Assembly: GCF_040412425.1 (NCBI RefSeq)
Contig: NC_089788.1
Span: 70,921,720-70,985,719 of the forward strand
Source: Macrobrachium rosenbergii
Taxonomy: Eukaryota; Arthropoda; Malacostraca; Decapoda; Palaemonidae
DNA length: 64,000 nucleotides
Direction: 5' to 3'
Positions 13,001-25,502 of the stretch are shown here, piece after piece; position 1 is the first letter of the stretch; every line of letters starts with the position of its first letter. The notes beneath the pieces are model-generated. The model worked only from the letters and a program-made list of their open reading frames with translations, was not told the DNA's origin and did no database searches. Both the position numbers and the translations under genes were made by a program.

Positions 13001-16000
13001 ATTTGTGTAGTGAAAAATTTTAAGAGCTGTTTCAAGAATAAAATTTGGACATCATGAAAATTATTTTTTGCATAAGGACTGTATTGCTGTCTCTACATAG
13101 GTGCTAGTCATGTGGAGTTGCTCCTTACCAGCTTACAACCATTTTCAGCTAATGAAACTCATACTTAACACTTCTTTAACTGCTAATTAATATTCGAGTA
13201 ATTTTTTAAGATGTCCCCACAAACACTTTCCGTTACAGCCTATTAGTATTTAATTATGATGCTTTACTGAAGTTCCTTAACCTCAACTCAGTTAAATTAC
13301 TCACTGACACTTCAGGTTAAATTGTTAACTGCCCTTCATATTGTCTTGATGCCGCCCTACTTTGTTTTAACAAGGATATGAAAACAGCATATAATTAAAG
13401 AATGACAGAAATGATAACCAAATATTAAAATTTTGGTATTGGTAAAACCTTAAGCCAAATACTGTACCGATAACTCAGTGCACTTCAAAAAATACTTTTT
13501 ACTTCTAATTTCAGACATGTCTGAAAAAGCATGGCAATAAAAAAACAACTTTCCATACGCCATCGATAACAGTACATGGAATCACAGATAGAACAACAAT
13601 TTCTTAAAATTATACAAAGCTCAAACTTACGCAGCAATGAACATGGCAGTTGTGCCCACGAGCTGAAGCTTGTCTTTTTTCACAGACATGTGAGAGAGGA
13701 ATCTGTCTATATAAGATACAGCCAAATATAAGGTTTCAGTATGAAGGGTATACTCTTCAGCTACTTCAACAAGCCAGTCAACTAAAATCCACCTCATGCT
13801 GGCTGTAATATCTGTCTGTTTGGCCATGTAGTTGACACGAGGTTTGTGAAACACCTGGAAAAACAAATGCAGTATAAAAAAACTGATAGCTAAAAATTTA
13901 TATTTAGCTGTAAATTTCAATCACTTGCAACAGTTTAAACATGAAAACTGTATAGGAAATCCTATACCCATTATAAGGAAAAAAATTAAATGTCAGAAAA
14001 AATTGTTGCGCCTCCAAATGGTAGCCGAGCCATTTTTGAGGCCAAGCTGGACATTGCTACCCTAGGAAATACTAGCAATCTGGAGTACAGAAGTAATGAA
14101 CCTCAAGACAGGAGCACCCAGTAAAAGCTTATGATAGTAGAAGGAAATACCCCATAAATGGCAGAGAACCTCTTCCAAACATGCAACAGAAATACTTTTC
14201 ACTGCTGTGGGATGCCAAGAAAGGAAATTAACAGTATTCTGGATGAACTGGGTGGTGAGTCACCAAATGCATACCCAAAGCAAGAGAAAAACAAATCTGT
14301 CTTGGGGTCCTGAATGCACATGGATGAAGTGCAACACAAACTTATGATAATTTATTAAAGAGAAAACTGGAAGTTTTGCCTCACAAGAAAGATGAAAAGG
14401 AAGTGTGCAGATAAAAGAATGAGTACAGTATCTGTGGTATCTTAAGGTGTTCAGAAAGGGGTAGTACAATACCGGAAATTAATGACAGATAAGATTGACA
14501 AGCAAGGTAATGGATTTAATTGTGCGCAGGAGGACTGGGGCTGCAATACTTACTTCAGCTTGCCTCAGGTATTTGTAAATGTCTTCTGCATATTCAGGTA
14601 CATCATAAATATCTTCACTTCTCTTTTTTAAAACATCTTCACGAGGGCTAGTTTCAACCACCATTAAATCATCCTCACAAAGACTCACTTCCATAGTAGC
14701 AGGGGACCCAGATGCTTCAGTTTCTGAAGACCTACAAAAATATTTGAACACTATAAACATAGGACATTTAATCACATAACATATTACAGTACTGAGAAAT
14801 TATAGTTGGTCATATATATACCAAAAACTCTTAGGTTAAACAATATTTGCAAAGTAGCTACAGCATTGTCATATAAATCCAGAGAAGCTTACCCAAGTAA
14901 AATTCCTGTCCAACTTACCTCTCCAATTTCATTATGCTTGGACCGATATCTTCAATTTTCAATTTGGGTTCAGCACTTCTTTTTGCACTTCTTATACTTC
15001 TCTCCCTCAAAGGAGGTCTAGTGGACTTAATGCTAGCATTCGCAGTGCTTGAGTTGGTGGATCCCATGGATAAACATGATGATGAGTCTTCATGGATGGT
15101 AAATGAGGGTTGACTCGTGGAAAATGATTTCTGGTTTGGGCAAACATTTTCATCTTGTTGCGGGACACCCGTTTCATAGCTGACACCCTAATAGCAAAAA
15201 AAAAAAAAAATTAAACCACAATTTCACAACACGGAACAGCTGCTGTTGGCCATAGCTTAGAAAATGAGATGCTGCAATAATAAACAAAATACTGAAGAAA
15301 GCAATTGTTTTGGAAGCAGTACAGATACCGTTACTAAAATTTAAAAATAAAATAACATACTTTAAGTTATAAATCATTTCTGTTTAACTTAATGTTACTG
15401 GCTCTTTTTCAGCTTTACAAACTGTATTCATGATCTTGCCTTTACCATATTTGTATTTTCTACAAATTAAATGACATTTACTTTTAAGACATCGCACAAA
15501 ATAAAATTTCATAAACAATTTTTTTAGTGGGGTGGGTGCTAACATGGAATGCGACTAGTGTTGCCTTGTATACAGTCCGCGAGTAGTGCATGGGCTTGTA
15601 TCGGCACCTCTCTCGTTGGGACTTTTGACATTGGGAATCTCTATAGGATAAGGTTCCGTGTTTTTGTAGTTCACCCTTTTCCATACACGACTCCATCTAG
15701 TGGAGCTCGCCCTGGGGGTAGTAACTCCAGCATTTCATTTAGCTTTCTTTGGTATCTAGTAACGGAATTACCTAGAAATAAGTGCTGAATGGACTTTTTC
15801 ACCGGGTGACACGGGCCCCTCTCCAGAAATAGATTTTTCCTTTGTCAAAATCCTTTTTCTATGGCAATAAACAATCATGCCTGTTGCTTTACCTCTATAT
15901 ACAGTACTGTAAATTTCTATACAAGGAGTAGTCATTCCTTCATGGGGATAAATTACTGTACATGCCTTACTGGTTTTAATATGGCAGTACATATCTTGTA

Positions 16001-19000
16001 GTAGTAATGGACTAAGAATAGTTTTACATTTTTGTTAATTCTATTGATATAATTTGAAAATTTTGCTGTTGCCACTTCCTAGTACCTTATTGGGAATTTC
16101 TACAAACATTACTCCATTTAAGTCCTAGGTGAACTGAAAAGCTAGAGATGCAGATATTTTTCCAAGGAGAGATTCCCATGCTCAACTTTTCAAGTACACT
16201 GTACCTTGCTAACACCTAACTGCATCCTGAGGAGGAACCTTCCTAGTGGGTTACGGAGACCAGTCACCTTTATGGACACAGTCTTATAATCAGGAATTTA
16301 TACTATTTCTAACAAGACCAAAACCTTGGATATCAAATGAGAGCTGAGATGTAGATGAATGCCAGGAAGTAAACAGAACACAGAGCATGCCAAGTGCTCA
16401 ATTTTAAATAGTGGAGCTAAACAAAGACTAAGAATACTGTACTTGGAAAAACAGGCTGGAGAGTCTGATAAAGCCATGTATTCACAGAATTGCATTTGGT
16501 GTTATGGTAGCCCACAGAATCATTAACGAAATATCCATGGGTGCATAGAGCAAAATACCAGTCAGGAGGTAAGGATGGATCAACATCATCAGAAAAAGAC
16601 AACAGGGTTGTACAGAACATTTTGCAGGTCATGAATATGAAAGAGAGGGAGGATAATGATTGATTTTCCAGAAACTAAAGAAGACATGAACAGATGTATG
16701 AAAGAATAAGTTTCTGAGGCAGAATCAATGATAAAATTAGATGGAAAGTACCAAGTTGGGATGGAATGAGGAAACAAAGCCTGATGATTGGAAATTTAAA
16801 GTCATTACAAAGCTATCACTGATTGGTGGCCTGAATGAATGTGGTAACTAAGAAGGAATTGCTCTCCTGTCTGTTCTGAGCTAATTCATTGTTCAGAAGG
16901 GTAAGCATTTAAAAAGTTCCTTCTGATGGCTTTTGTTGATTATAAGACCTGACAAATATTAGGAAAGGTCCTGCAACAATATGGCATTCCTGATATGTGA
17001 AGCTAAATGAAGTAAGCCAAGGATCAATTTGCAGTAAATAGCAGGGTGCTGCAGAGGGATGTAATTCCACATTTGCTGTTTGTCCTTCACAAATTTCATC
17101 ATGAAAAAATGGGTCAGAGACGGAAGAGATTTAGACTAGAGTAATGACAAAGTTGCAGCTTAAAATATGATATTGTTTCAATCGGCAAAACAGCTCAAGA
17201 TTTACAAAGCTTGCTTAACAGAATGAATCACTTGTCAAGAGAGGAGACTCAGAATAAAACTAAGAAAAACAGAAGTAATGAGGGCAGAGTATACACAAAG
17301 GGATGAAATAACATGAGACAGAAAGGATTAGAGGTTCAAACTTCCATATATTTCAGAACAATGGCATCCAGTACAGGTCTCCCGTGTTTAGAATTTAATG
17401 AAGACTGCAAAAGGCAAATAAAAAAATGGCCATAATAAAATTTGGAAGTCAAATACATTTGAAGCTGCATATGAAAGTACAGTTATACACAATTCTCATA
17501 CAATCTATATTGATACTCAGACATGAAGCATTTTGATGTTAAACTGCAAAAGGCTCTGTTCATTTCCAGGGTTTTTTGTATTAAATTTTTTTGCCACATG
17601 GCAATCACAGATTGGCAAAAACCTCCAACAATAGTTCCTCTAAAGCTCCTTACATTCCTTAGGGTTCTTTCTCTTGGTGAATGGCTGTGATGTATTCAGC
17701 CATTTGGAGATACTTTTATTCAAAAGTATTTATACATGCCATTGAGTTGGAAATCATCTCCAATTACCAAAAAGCTAATCAGTTGTATCCCACTTTCGTC
17801 AGATTTTTCCAAGACATATTAGGGTTTCAGGTCTGTTAATATTCCACAGAATGTAGTTACTGAAGGTACCGAGTGGGCAAGTTTATAAGATTCACGCAAT
17901 TTGGGACAGGTAAAAATGGGCATACTTATCTACTCTAACCAAGGATTGACATTTAGGGGCAAGATATTCTCTAGAGAATTTAATTTGGCAATCATATATT
18001 TGTAGGTCAAGGAGGTTTATTAATGATTATAGTAATAATTTTTCCAGTCATGTTCCTTCCTCTTCAATGTGAGATGGAATTACATTCTCTTGGAAACTGT
18101 ACTATTAAGCATATCGTTGCAAATGACTATCTGAAAAATAATTGTATTTCTTTGATATTCTAAAATATGAATGACAAATTTAGTGGTTGCTCCAACCAAC
18201 TACTGTTTTTGCAGTCTGCAACATTTCTCATGTTATACAACCTTAGTAACTTGTTCTCAAAAACTGATGGGGAGACATTTTCCTGCTCTGAAAAATATCT
18301 AGCCCGATTATTTTTTTCCAAGTATGTGGTCAAGGTGAATGAGAATAGAATAGTCTCTTTCCTCTGTTGTTATTCTCTTGATATGGTGCCAGAGTGGCAA
18401 TACAGAACTGGACTTAACACCTTTCAAGGGGAAAAGGTATCCACATTCCAGTTCACTGTCATTGCCTGTTGTTGCCTTCAAGTGAAGTTGTTTTGCACAG
18501 AATGCAATATGAAAAATTTCATCTGAGACAGTCTCCCACCCACCAAGATGACACCCGCAAGGGATTAATGTGTTCTGTCATAAATGGTGACTGTCCTTAG
18601 AAAACCTCCCAGGTATACATCTTACCATCATCAGTGCCTTGAAAAAGACCAGTCTGTCAACATTGGAACCAGCGAGGGAAAGTTCAACAATCCTTTTGTC
18701 TCGCCCAACCACATCTACTTGAATTCTACAGGTGAGAAGGCATGCCATCCAACCTCACCCTCTATCATGGTCTATAGTGACTAGAATCATATTCAAGGAC
18801 ATGCAAAGGTCACTATTTACAGGTCAGTGAAAAAGTAAAAAAGCCTAACTCATTTAAAGCATTCAATCCTTACACTCTTACTAGCCTCACAAAAATTAAA
18901 TTGATGCCTGGCCTAAATACATGGTAGTAAAATTAGCTTGCCCTTTTTAACCTAAAACAAAAAGGCTCTGAATGGTATGAAGCCTATTGTACTATGGAAA

Positions 19001-21637
19001 TTCTACTGACACCTCCTTAGTTAATACAAGTAAAGTTGGCTTAGCACATACAAAGGTACCCCCTTAATCTTGGGTCAAGGTGCTGCAGTGATGCTTACAA
19101 GATACAAAATAACCTTGGTGGGTAATGAAATAGTGCATAATGTTTTCCCCTTACCACATTTAAGGAAACTTTCTGGAAAGAGGGCCAACAGCTGCATTTC
19201 TCCTGCAAAACCAGCAAGGTATGGCAAGCCCAAATTGAAATATTGCAACTACTGAATCACAGTCTTTAACTTCCAAAGCTGATGAAATTGGGTCCAGGAG
19301 ATGCTGGTTGGGACCCAGCATCCCAGTTGAAGTATAGGGCAGAGAATGACCCAGACCTGACAAGGGTTCTAGCAGTGTGCGCAAGGAAGAGAAGATTAAT
19401 TCTGTCTAGCCCCTGGTAACGGCTGGCCTGATGAAAAATTGCTTGATGATTATTACAAATAAATACAAACCACAATTATGTACTACACCAAAATCTTAAA
19501 TAAAATTTTGCAATGATAGGTTAGTCATAAAGAGGAATATTTGGAAGACAAAGAAAATAGTAAATGTCAATATTTTGACTAGGGCAGCTTATGGGCAATT
19601 TGTACAATATACAGTACCTTAGTTCTTTAAAAAATACTTAACAGGCTATTCATGTTGCAGGCTAGCTAATTCTGGGTTAAGTAATTAAATACATCTTCCA
19701 TGGCTCTCATTAGATGTGTTGCCAAACTTCTTCCCAAGTTATAATCCAACTACAGTTAATCTGCATCTCTCTATTGAGGGTTCTTGAATCCAGTCATAAA
19801 ATCCTCTCACAGGCAGCCCTGAAGAGACCCTTCTAGAACAAGGCTGACTATTTTTCTTTATATCTCATTCTATCATTTATTTTTATTAGTGAGTCTGGGC
19901 TAGATTTTGGGCACTTGTATAATTCATTTTGATGATTAGAAAAATCATCCTTAGCCTACTCCATGATCAAATCATTTATTGCATTTTTTTTTACTATACA
20001 GTAAATCCTCCTTTACTCATCATCACATTTCAATTCTTTTGCTCATTCTACATCAAGGTTAGATACGTAGAATAATAGTATCAAGCTGTTTATCCTTCTG
20101 ACCTGGTATAAGGAAGATGTGCCGATGTGTCTGCCACATCTGCTCAATAACCCAGCTTAGGTCAAGGTTTTGTAACAAATCTGGGAAAAATGGCAACATC
20201 TAATGCATACATTCATAGTCATTGTGGTTTGACTATAATCTAACCCCTTTAAGTCCATCAGACCGTAATCACTTGTTAAGAAGTTGCTATCGATCCTTTG
20301 ATACTCATTCTGGTGGCACTTTGAAGTTCATTACATAATTTACATAAATATAAAGGTTAGTACATTCATTCTGCCATAGCTGTTTCCTTTCTAGCCTAGG
20401 CCTAGCCTAAATATGTTTAATAAGTATTACATTTTAATGATTAAATGCTAATGACTGGGCTTCCTCGGGGAGGGGGTTAAAGTGAGATAAGTGGTCAGTA
20501 ACATTTTCTTTTATAAGATTGTCCTCTACTTCTGAAGCCAGGCTGGAGAGAACTCTACTTATCCCTTAAGTTTATTCAAGTATTCTATATGTTTAGTTTT
20601 CACAATTAATCTTCGAATCTGACTCAACAGTTAAATTTGGATAGCCTACTTTAACACATTGCTGACCCAAAGGGTTATCATGCATAGGCCTAGCAACCTA
20701 TTATATATCCTATTTCGACCTCACTTTCAACCATATTTCACCCAATTTCATCTTGGCATCACTTAATACCTTGGGCTAAAGGCTAGCCAAGCTAGCATGA
20801 TCCCCATAAGGCTGGTTTGTCAACTCACGTAGCTAGCAATTGCTAGGCAACAATTATTTAAATCAAAGCTAGAAAAGCACCCAAATATTAAATGGAAATC
20901 GTTTAGGTTTAGCTTTCAATCTGATGCTCACTAGGCTAGAGGCCTCTGCTTGGGCTGGGATATGCTACCTTTTGATAAGATGCTTGCCTAATTATATAAG
21001 CTACATTAAACTAATTTCTCTGAAAAAATCTGCATTAAACAGAGGTATCATACGCTACCGGCCAAGAATGCTCTTATTTCTCATAACGAAAAATACCCAA
21101 AAAGAAAACTTCGTAGAACCTTTTGGAAAAGGCAACCGCTGGATGTAAACAAACCGTCAGTTCCTCATGCAACAGAGTGGCCTGGACTGTTACGCATCTC
21201 CGGTTACTTTTCGGCCTTTTTAACCAAATAACCTTGCCAAAAATGCTTTTCTTACCTGTATTTCCGCTCTGAGAGGCTGCCTTCGTAAATTCTGGTTGAT
21301 TTTTAGGCCATTTTAACCAAATAATCCGCTGAAAAAAGGCTTTTCTTACCCGTTTCGGTGCTCTGGTAGGTCGCTTTCGTAAATTTTGGTGGATTTTCAA
21401 GACATTCCGTAATTTTAACCAAATAACCTAAAGGAAAAAAGTCATCTTTACCTGCTTCGCTGCTCTGGTAGGCTGCCTTCGTAAATTTGGATTGATCGGT
21501 GCCAAAATGCACCGCGAGTTGCTGCTGTTATCCTGGGCATTGCTGGCGTTTGTCAGTCTTGGATCCTGAGGTTTCACTCTTCGTTGGGCGGCCGGGATTC
21601 TGTTTTCTTGGTCCTCGTAAATGAGATGAGAAGACAT
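5919..21637 (-). CDS. CycA: Cyclin A (8 coding exons, 452 aa)
   Basis: Regulatory subunit of CDK1/CDK2 that drives S phase and mitotic entry in the nucleus. Coding segments in gene order are 21637-21452, 15187-14919, 14731-14554, 13854-13631, 12787-12583, 9710-9612, 7151-7003 and 5967-5919; all joins keep frame and the total is 453 codons with the stop, normal for the family. Residues 8-13 (EDQENR) and the D-box-like [10 protein letters not shown] (42-51) fit the N-terminal degron region. The cyclin box begins near 212 with MRWILVDW (231-238), continues with [10 protein letters not shown], and the C-terminal fold ends in [15 protein letters not shown], matching the cyclin A rather than cyclin B tail. 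The start ATG has A at -3. Promoter elements upstream are those expected of a cell-cycle gene. Cyclin A identity is nearly certain; A1 versus A2 does not apply outside vertebrates. Confidence 0.95.
6383..6406. repeat. (GA)n microsatellite in the last cyclin A intron
   Basis: A short run of about 12 GA units between cyclin A exons 7 and 8. The rest of this intron and the 7152-9611 intron are AT-rich and hold nothing else I can name. Confidence 0.9.
7003..7151 (-). CDS. CycA: Cyclin A coding exon 7
   Basis: 149 bp from TTTCAG|GGTCGG to TTCAAA|GTAAGT. It encodes [20 protein letters not shown] and the [10 protein letters not shown] helix near the C terminus. Confidence 0.93.
9612..9710 (-). CDS. 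CycA: Cyclin A coding exon 6
   Basis: 99 bp, exactly 33 codons, from TCTGTAG|TTTCTT to ACACAG|GTATGT. It encodes [19 protein letters not shown], which aligns with the FLGELSLID.DPYLKYLPS region of vertebrate cyclin A. Both junctions are phase 0. Confidence 0.94.
9974..10028. repeat. (GA)n microsatellite in cyclin A intron
   Basis: About 27 uninterrupted GA units in the intron between cyclin A exons 5 and 6. Confidence 0.95.
10314..10490. repeat. 31-bp minisatellite
   Basis: Five to six tandem copies of a 31-bp unit with the core AATAGCACTAATGACC and CTTAACAG, inside the 9711-12582 intron of cyclin A. The unit resembles the interior of the small transposon at 48954-49073 (AATAGTGCCAATAAACCACTT), so the array may have grown from a copy of that element. 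Confidence 0.85.
12583..12787 (-). CDS. CycA: Cyclin A coding exon 5
   Basis: 205 bp from TTACAG|GAAATA to GCTCTG|GTGAGT. It completes Ala286 across the junction and then encodes [18 protein letters not shown] and [15 protein letters not shown], which links the first and second cyclin folds. Confidence 0.96.
13631..13854 (-). CDS. CycA: Cyclin A coding exon 4 (cyclin box, MRxIL helix)
   Basis: 224 bp from TTCCAG|GTGTTT to GCTGC|GTAAGT. It encodes residues 212-286, including [16 protein letters not shown], the helix that forms the substrate-docking hydrophobic patch, and [14 protein letters not shown]. Met231, Ile234, Leu235 and Trp238 of the patch are kept. Confidence 0.96.
14554..14731 (-). 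CDS. CycA: Cyclin A coding exon 3
   Basis: 178 bp from TTGTAG|GTCTTC to GCTGAA|GTAAGT. It encodes the acidic stretch before the fold and the [17 protein letters not shown] helix typical of the cyclin A N-terminal helix. Confidence 0.94.
14919..15187 (-). CDS. CycA: Cyclin A coding exon 2
   Basis: 269 bp from acceptor TATTAG|GGT to donor GAGAG|GTAAGT; enters in phase 0 and leaves in phase 2. It encodes the poorly conserved, Ser- and Thr-rich linker between the degron and the cyclin box, ending IGPSIMKLE. The acceptor is preceded by a long T run. Confidence 0.92.
16680..17600 (+). pseudogene. Decayed LINE reverse transcriptase fragment
   Basis: Plus-strand translation, with shifts and stops, gives a series of recognisable non-LTR reverse transcriptase pieces in the right order: [20 protein letters not shown], then ECGN and IALLSV, further on [20 protein letters not shown] and MNHLSREE, and later a [10 protein letters not shown] segment. 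These match the endonuclease/RT LINE type in which PDDW..G.I..L..K.GD and the ADD-box region carry these strings. No continuous ORF remains. It lies antisense to cyclin A in intron 1 and is not expected to be functional. Confidence 0.7.
21185..21500 (-). repeat. Tandem copies of the cyclin A exon 1/intron boundary
   Basis: Three consecutive units of about 95-105 bp on the minus strand. The first holds the true end of exon 1 and its donor (21452/21451). Two more in the intron end in donor-like sites at about 21351 (AAACGG|GTAAG) and 21256 (TACAG|GTAAG). Each unit contains AATTTACGAA, then CAGAGC, then the donor, then GGTTATTTGGTTAAAA or a close variant. The copies still translate to peptides like the real exon end ([12 protein letters not shown] and [12 protein letters not shown] against [12 protein letters not shown]). 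No acceptor precedes copies 2 and 3. Confidence 0.85.
21452..21637 (-). CDS. CycA: Cyclin A coding exon 1
   Basis: 62 codons from ATG 21637 to the donor CAG|GTAAAG at 21452/21451, phase 0. It encodes the destruction-box region and ends in PTRAAKQ. Reading through the donor meets a stop after only 8 codons, so the splice is needed. Confidence 0.93.
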
Positions 21638-21853
21638 AGTTTAGTCGAAACAATTTCGCTCCACCAAAACAAAAGGCCCCAGCCACAATCTCCAACAGTT
21701 TCACGGGCCCAACGAAGGGAAATTTCGAACGCTAATCCCACCACCACATGAGACTACCACTACCCAACAACTGGTCTGTTCAACGGAAACATGAATTTTG
21801 AAGCGGAGACGAGAGGAGACCAGCTGAGTTGACACGAAACTCCGCGCCTCGAG

Positions 21854-21936
21854 TTTGAAGCAACCAATCACCGACGACCTTCACGTTCAACGTCAGCCTC
21901 TCCGCCAATCACGGCGCGGAACGGCCGGTGACGTCA
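21854..21936 (-). promoter_or_regulatory. CycA: Cyclin A promoter: CRE, two CCAAT boxes, CHR-like site
   Basis: In gene direction the order is the palindromic CRE TGACGTCA (21936-21929), two inverted CCAAT boxes (ATTGG on the minus strand, 21909-21905 and 21868-21864, 41 bp apart), then TTCAAA (21859-21854), a CHR-like element. The ATG is about 220 bp further on. CRE plus paired NF-Y sites plus CHR is the known layout of cyclin A and other G2/M promoters. The local GC content is higher than in the surroundings. The transcription start is not identified. Confidence 0.75.
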
Positions 21937-24900
21937 CTGTGTACGCATTCCTACGTGAAGTACGACCAAACGATCGTATGTAAGTATTAGTTTTACTACT
22001 GTTTTGGAGACTGGTAACAACAGTTCTTGAAGATTAATGATATTCTGCATAATACGAGGTTAATTAGTCTCTGTTTCATTTACAATACCGTAATCTTTTT
22101 AAAAATAAAATGCCTTAAAATACTATCACAGGCATCTCATCTATTGCCATTTAAACATTGTGCGGGAAATATGAACGATTGAAGTCAATAAACTCGATGT
22201 TTTGCACTGATTGCTTCTTTAACTTATAGTTCATATGGAATAGTGGTTATTTGTTTTAATAACTATTCTTTTTATTTCACTAACAAGTAAGTACTATAAA
22301 GTGTAAAACTTCCTTTGGAAAGGGAAAAGATCATACATTTTTGTTCTTAAAGTGAAAATTGCTACTCATCAAGTCTGAATAAGGGTAATAAGCGTATAGA
22401 TTATACATCTCTAGAGAGCCAAAACAAGTCTAGCCTGTCATAAATACTGTTTACTGTATCCGCTAAACATTGGCGTGGATTTAATGTTTTCATAACCCTA
22501 CAAAAATACTGTGAACGCTAAAGTTTCTCTCGTATCACCCGGTGAATTTTGGATGTCTCACTATTTAAAACGTGCTTCGCCTCGTTTCGTTCCAATTCCC
22601 TCCCTCACTTTAACAAAGCCATAAGCTAAACGTAAGTCAAGCCTGATCCCTAGAAGGCTTGCTTTGTCTATTATCTCAAATCTAGCTAGCAACTGCTGCT
22701 AGACTAGACCATTTAAACTGTTTGTTTTATTCAGCCATTTCTTGCTATGATAAACGATTACTTGTAGACATTCAGTTTGAATTTTTCTCTCTGTCACACC
22801 TATCATGCAGGGGCATTTATCAGGTATGACATTCTTACAGGAAATGATAGCTTATGTGAGAGCTACATACATGTGTGCATACATGATATCCATAGGACGG
22901 ACTTTTCAGTTATCCTCACCCCTACCGGTCCGAGGAGAACCCACATCCAGATCCCACCATTATCCCACGGTGGTCTCCCCAGACATACTATACATATTCC
23001 CATGCACGGCGGTATATACCCGCTTTTCAAATTGTTATTTAACGAATCGTCTGCAACCATGTTAAAGTATGTCTTGTCCCTTTAATTCGAACTCTAACGA
23101 GTGAGATGGTCGGTTTATCGTTCATATTTAAACATAATGACGTGTATTCTCTATATAAACAAAATATTACATAGGGATGTTAAGACTAATTTTGTTTAAA
23201 GTGTCTGCACGTAGGGAAAAAGGTATATGAAAATGGTTAATTGGCAAATGAAACCGACGATGAGCACATGTTGGGAACGCGCGGTTTTTCACCCAGTTCA
23301 TTCAATTTCAAATGAATCGCACAGGAACATTGCTCGGTCTAGTAGCTGTGGTTTTACGTACGTCGTGGAAAATGATTTTTTTTAGCATTATTATTATTAG
23401 ATGAAGACACGCGCCTCTCAAGACTTTGATTGAGGCCTGGTTTCACACAAAAATCAAGCATCGATATAAATGATCTCAAGGGTCAATACCGAGCTACCGA
23501 ACGATGACTCAGCACAGCGCCTATTCGCCAATGCAGAAATAAACTGACTGAATGGTGATTTCAAATCCACGACACCTTAAAACATCAAAAGCGCGACCTT
23601 CCGTAAGAAATAGTGGATAAATATCTTGACAAGAGTCTTTAACGGTCTTGGGTTTCAAAAAGAGAAAAAATACAATGGTCGAGCTCTCGTCATAAAACGC
23701 CGCAGCATGGCGCAAATGGTGAATTGGTGATGGGAGGAAGGCAAGTGGAATTTCTCTGACAAAGATGCAATGAGCGAGAAAATATTCTTCAGTTTTCTTT
23801 TGAAATTCTCTGTTATTATTTTCTTAAGGTTTTTAGGAAGCTAAACTTGGTTCCGTAAACATGTGCGTCAATGTTGTTATATGTCTGTGGAGCGTAGGGG
23901 AAACAAATCATTTTAAAAATCACTGCAAATGTCACTGAGGTGCGGATTGATGATATATGCATCACTGGACTTCAGCACTCGAAATTATTATTACTATCTC
24001 ACTATTACGGCAATTCCCTTTTGGCTAGGTCAACAAAATGTTACGGCAATCGCTACCACACTTATGCCTTCTTATACGACAGGCCAAAAGGTCATTGAAC
24101 TGGGGAGCATCAAGCTTTAACAAACAATTGCCACGGTTTTCTGTATTCATAGGCCTACTGCTTACTAGACAGCAGAGCCTCAGATAATACTGGAAGGAGA
24201 GAGACAGACCTGTGACTGTTGAAGTTTGCATTCACATTAACTTTTGAAACGCATAACATTGCTCATTCTCAGCTCATTAAGTTGTACATTTTGACTAAAT
24301 AAAACATGAAAAATGTCCTACATCTTGAAGCCGAGTGGAAAGCTGTCTGGGAGTTTCTTAATATTTGTTGCTAGTTATAGACAGACTACGGTTTGTCAAA
24401 TAGTAGATAACTATACGTGACAAGACAGGGAATATCAGTTTAAGATTGTTGAGTCCCAAAAGCCCTGTGACTGTGAATTGGCACAGGTTTGACAGTAGAG
24501 ATGACTGAAAGGGTGGGGGGCGCATATTCCAGTAGCTGTGGGTTTCAACTTTCAACTGGTTCACATAAGCAGATCTGATTTGACGGGCTTTGTAATCAGA
24601 AACACCAGAGCTTAGCATTCGAGTCACGGCAGATATCTTAAGGGGTCAGGAAATTGTATCAAAATAGGCATTTTCTGGCAGTCAGTGAAATGTAATGTTA
24701 ACATTTGACTTTGTCAATTACCGTGGAAATGTTAGGAAAAGCTGTGAAAAACAAAATACAGCTTTCAAAATTCACGAAAGAGGATACCTATCTAAGGTTT
24801 AGACCAGGAACCACCTGGTTTAGACATAGCCTACCGATAAGACAGAGAATAAATTGGAGTGTTAGAAGAGGTTCTCGGAAACAATGCAGCCTCATTTACG

Positions 24901-25447
24901 CTGCCCATATGAGAAGTAATAGGAATCTGTGACGGGGACTGATACACAAGAGGAAGGATATAGGCTACAGGCGAGAATCGAGCTAATAAAGATACAAGAC
25001 GATGCAATACATTCTGTAGCAAACACCTTCCGAAATCAATGAGTGAGACAATTGTTTCATCTTTCGTTATCTCGTCTTCCTTGCGACTGAATTCATTTCG
25101 TTTGTTATATTTTCAGTTAACCATCATCCCTTTTATTTTTAATTTCCGTACGTCTCTGCTCTTATCACTATATGATCAAGGAGCTGAAGAGTTTTTCCCT
25201 ACATAAACTTAACTTCCAATTGCTGCTGCTCTAAGTCCTTCTCCGACCTCTTCCCTTATCACCTCGCAGCAAGACTTCTTGAATCATATGGATTTTGGTC
25301 CTTATCGAAGTAAAACCAAACAAAGAACATCTGGTCAGACTAAGTTGGGTAGACAATGGGTATAAGAGTGCCTACAACAGAGCTAATTTCGTTCCAAACA
25401 AGAAGACGCCATCTTTGGTTTACACGCTATAAATTTAAACACGTTTT

Positions 25448-25501
<54 letters not shown>
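25448..25501. repeat. (AAT)n microsatellite
   Basis: About 18 uninterrupted AAT units. Confidence 0.95.

Positions 25502-25502
<1 letters not shown>

Noticed and set aside
18167..18526. A 119-codon open frame in cyclin A intron 1; also weak likeness of its minus strand to P-element/THAP-type transposases
   Set aside because: The likeness is limited to a few residues and could not be followed through any motif block; frame length is within chance for this composition.
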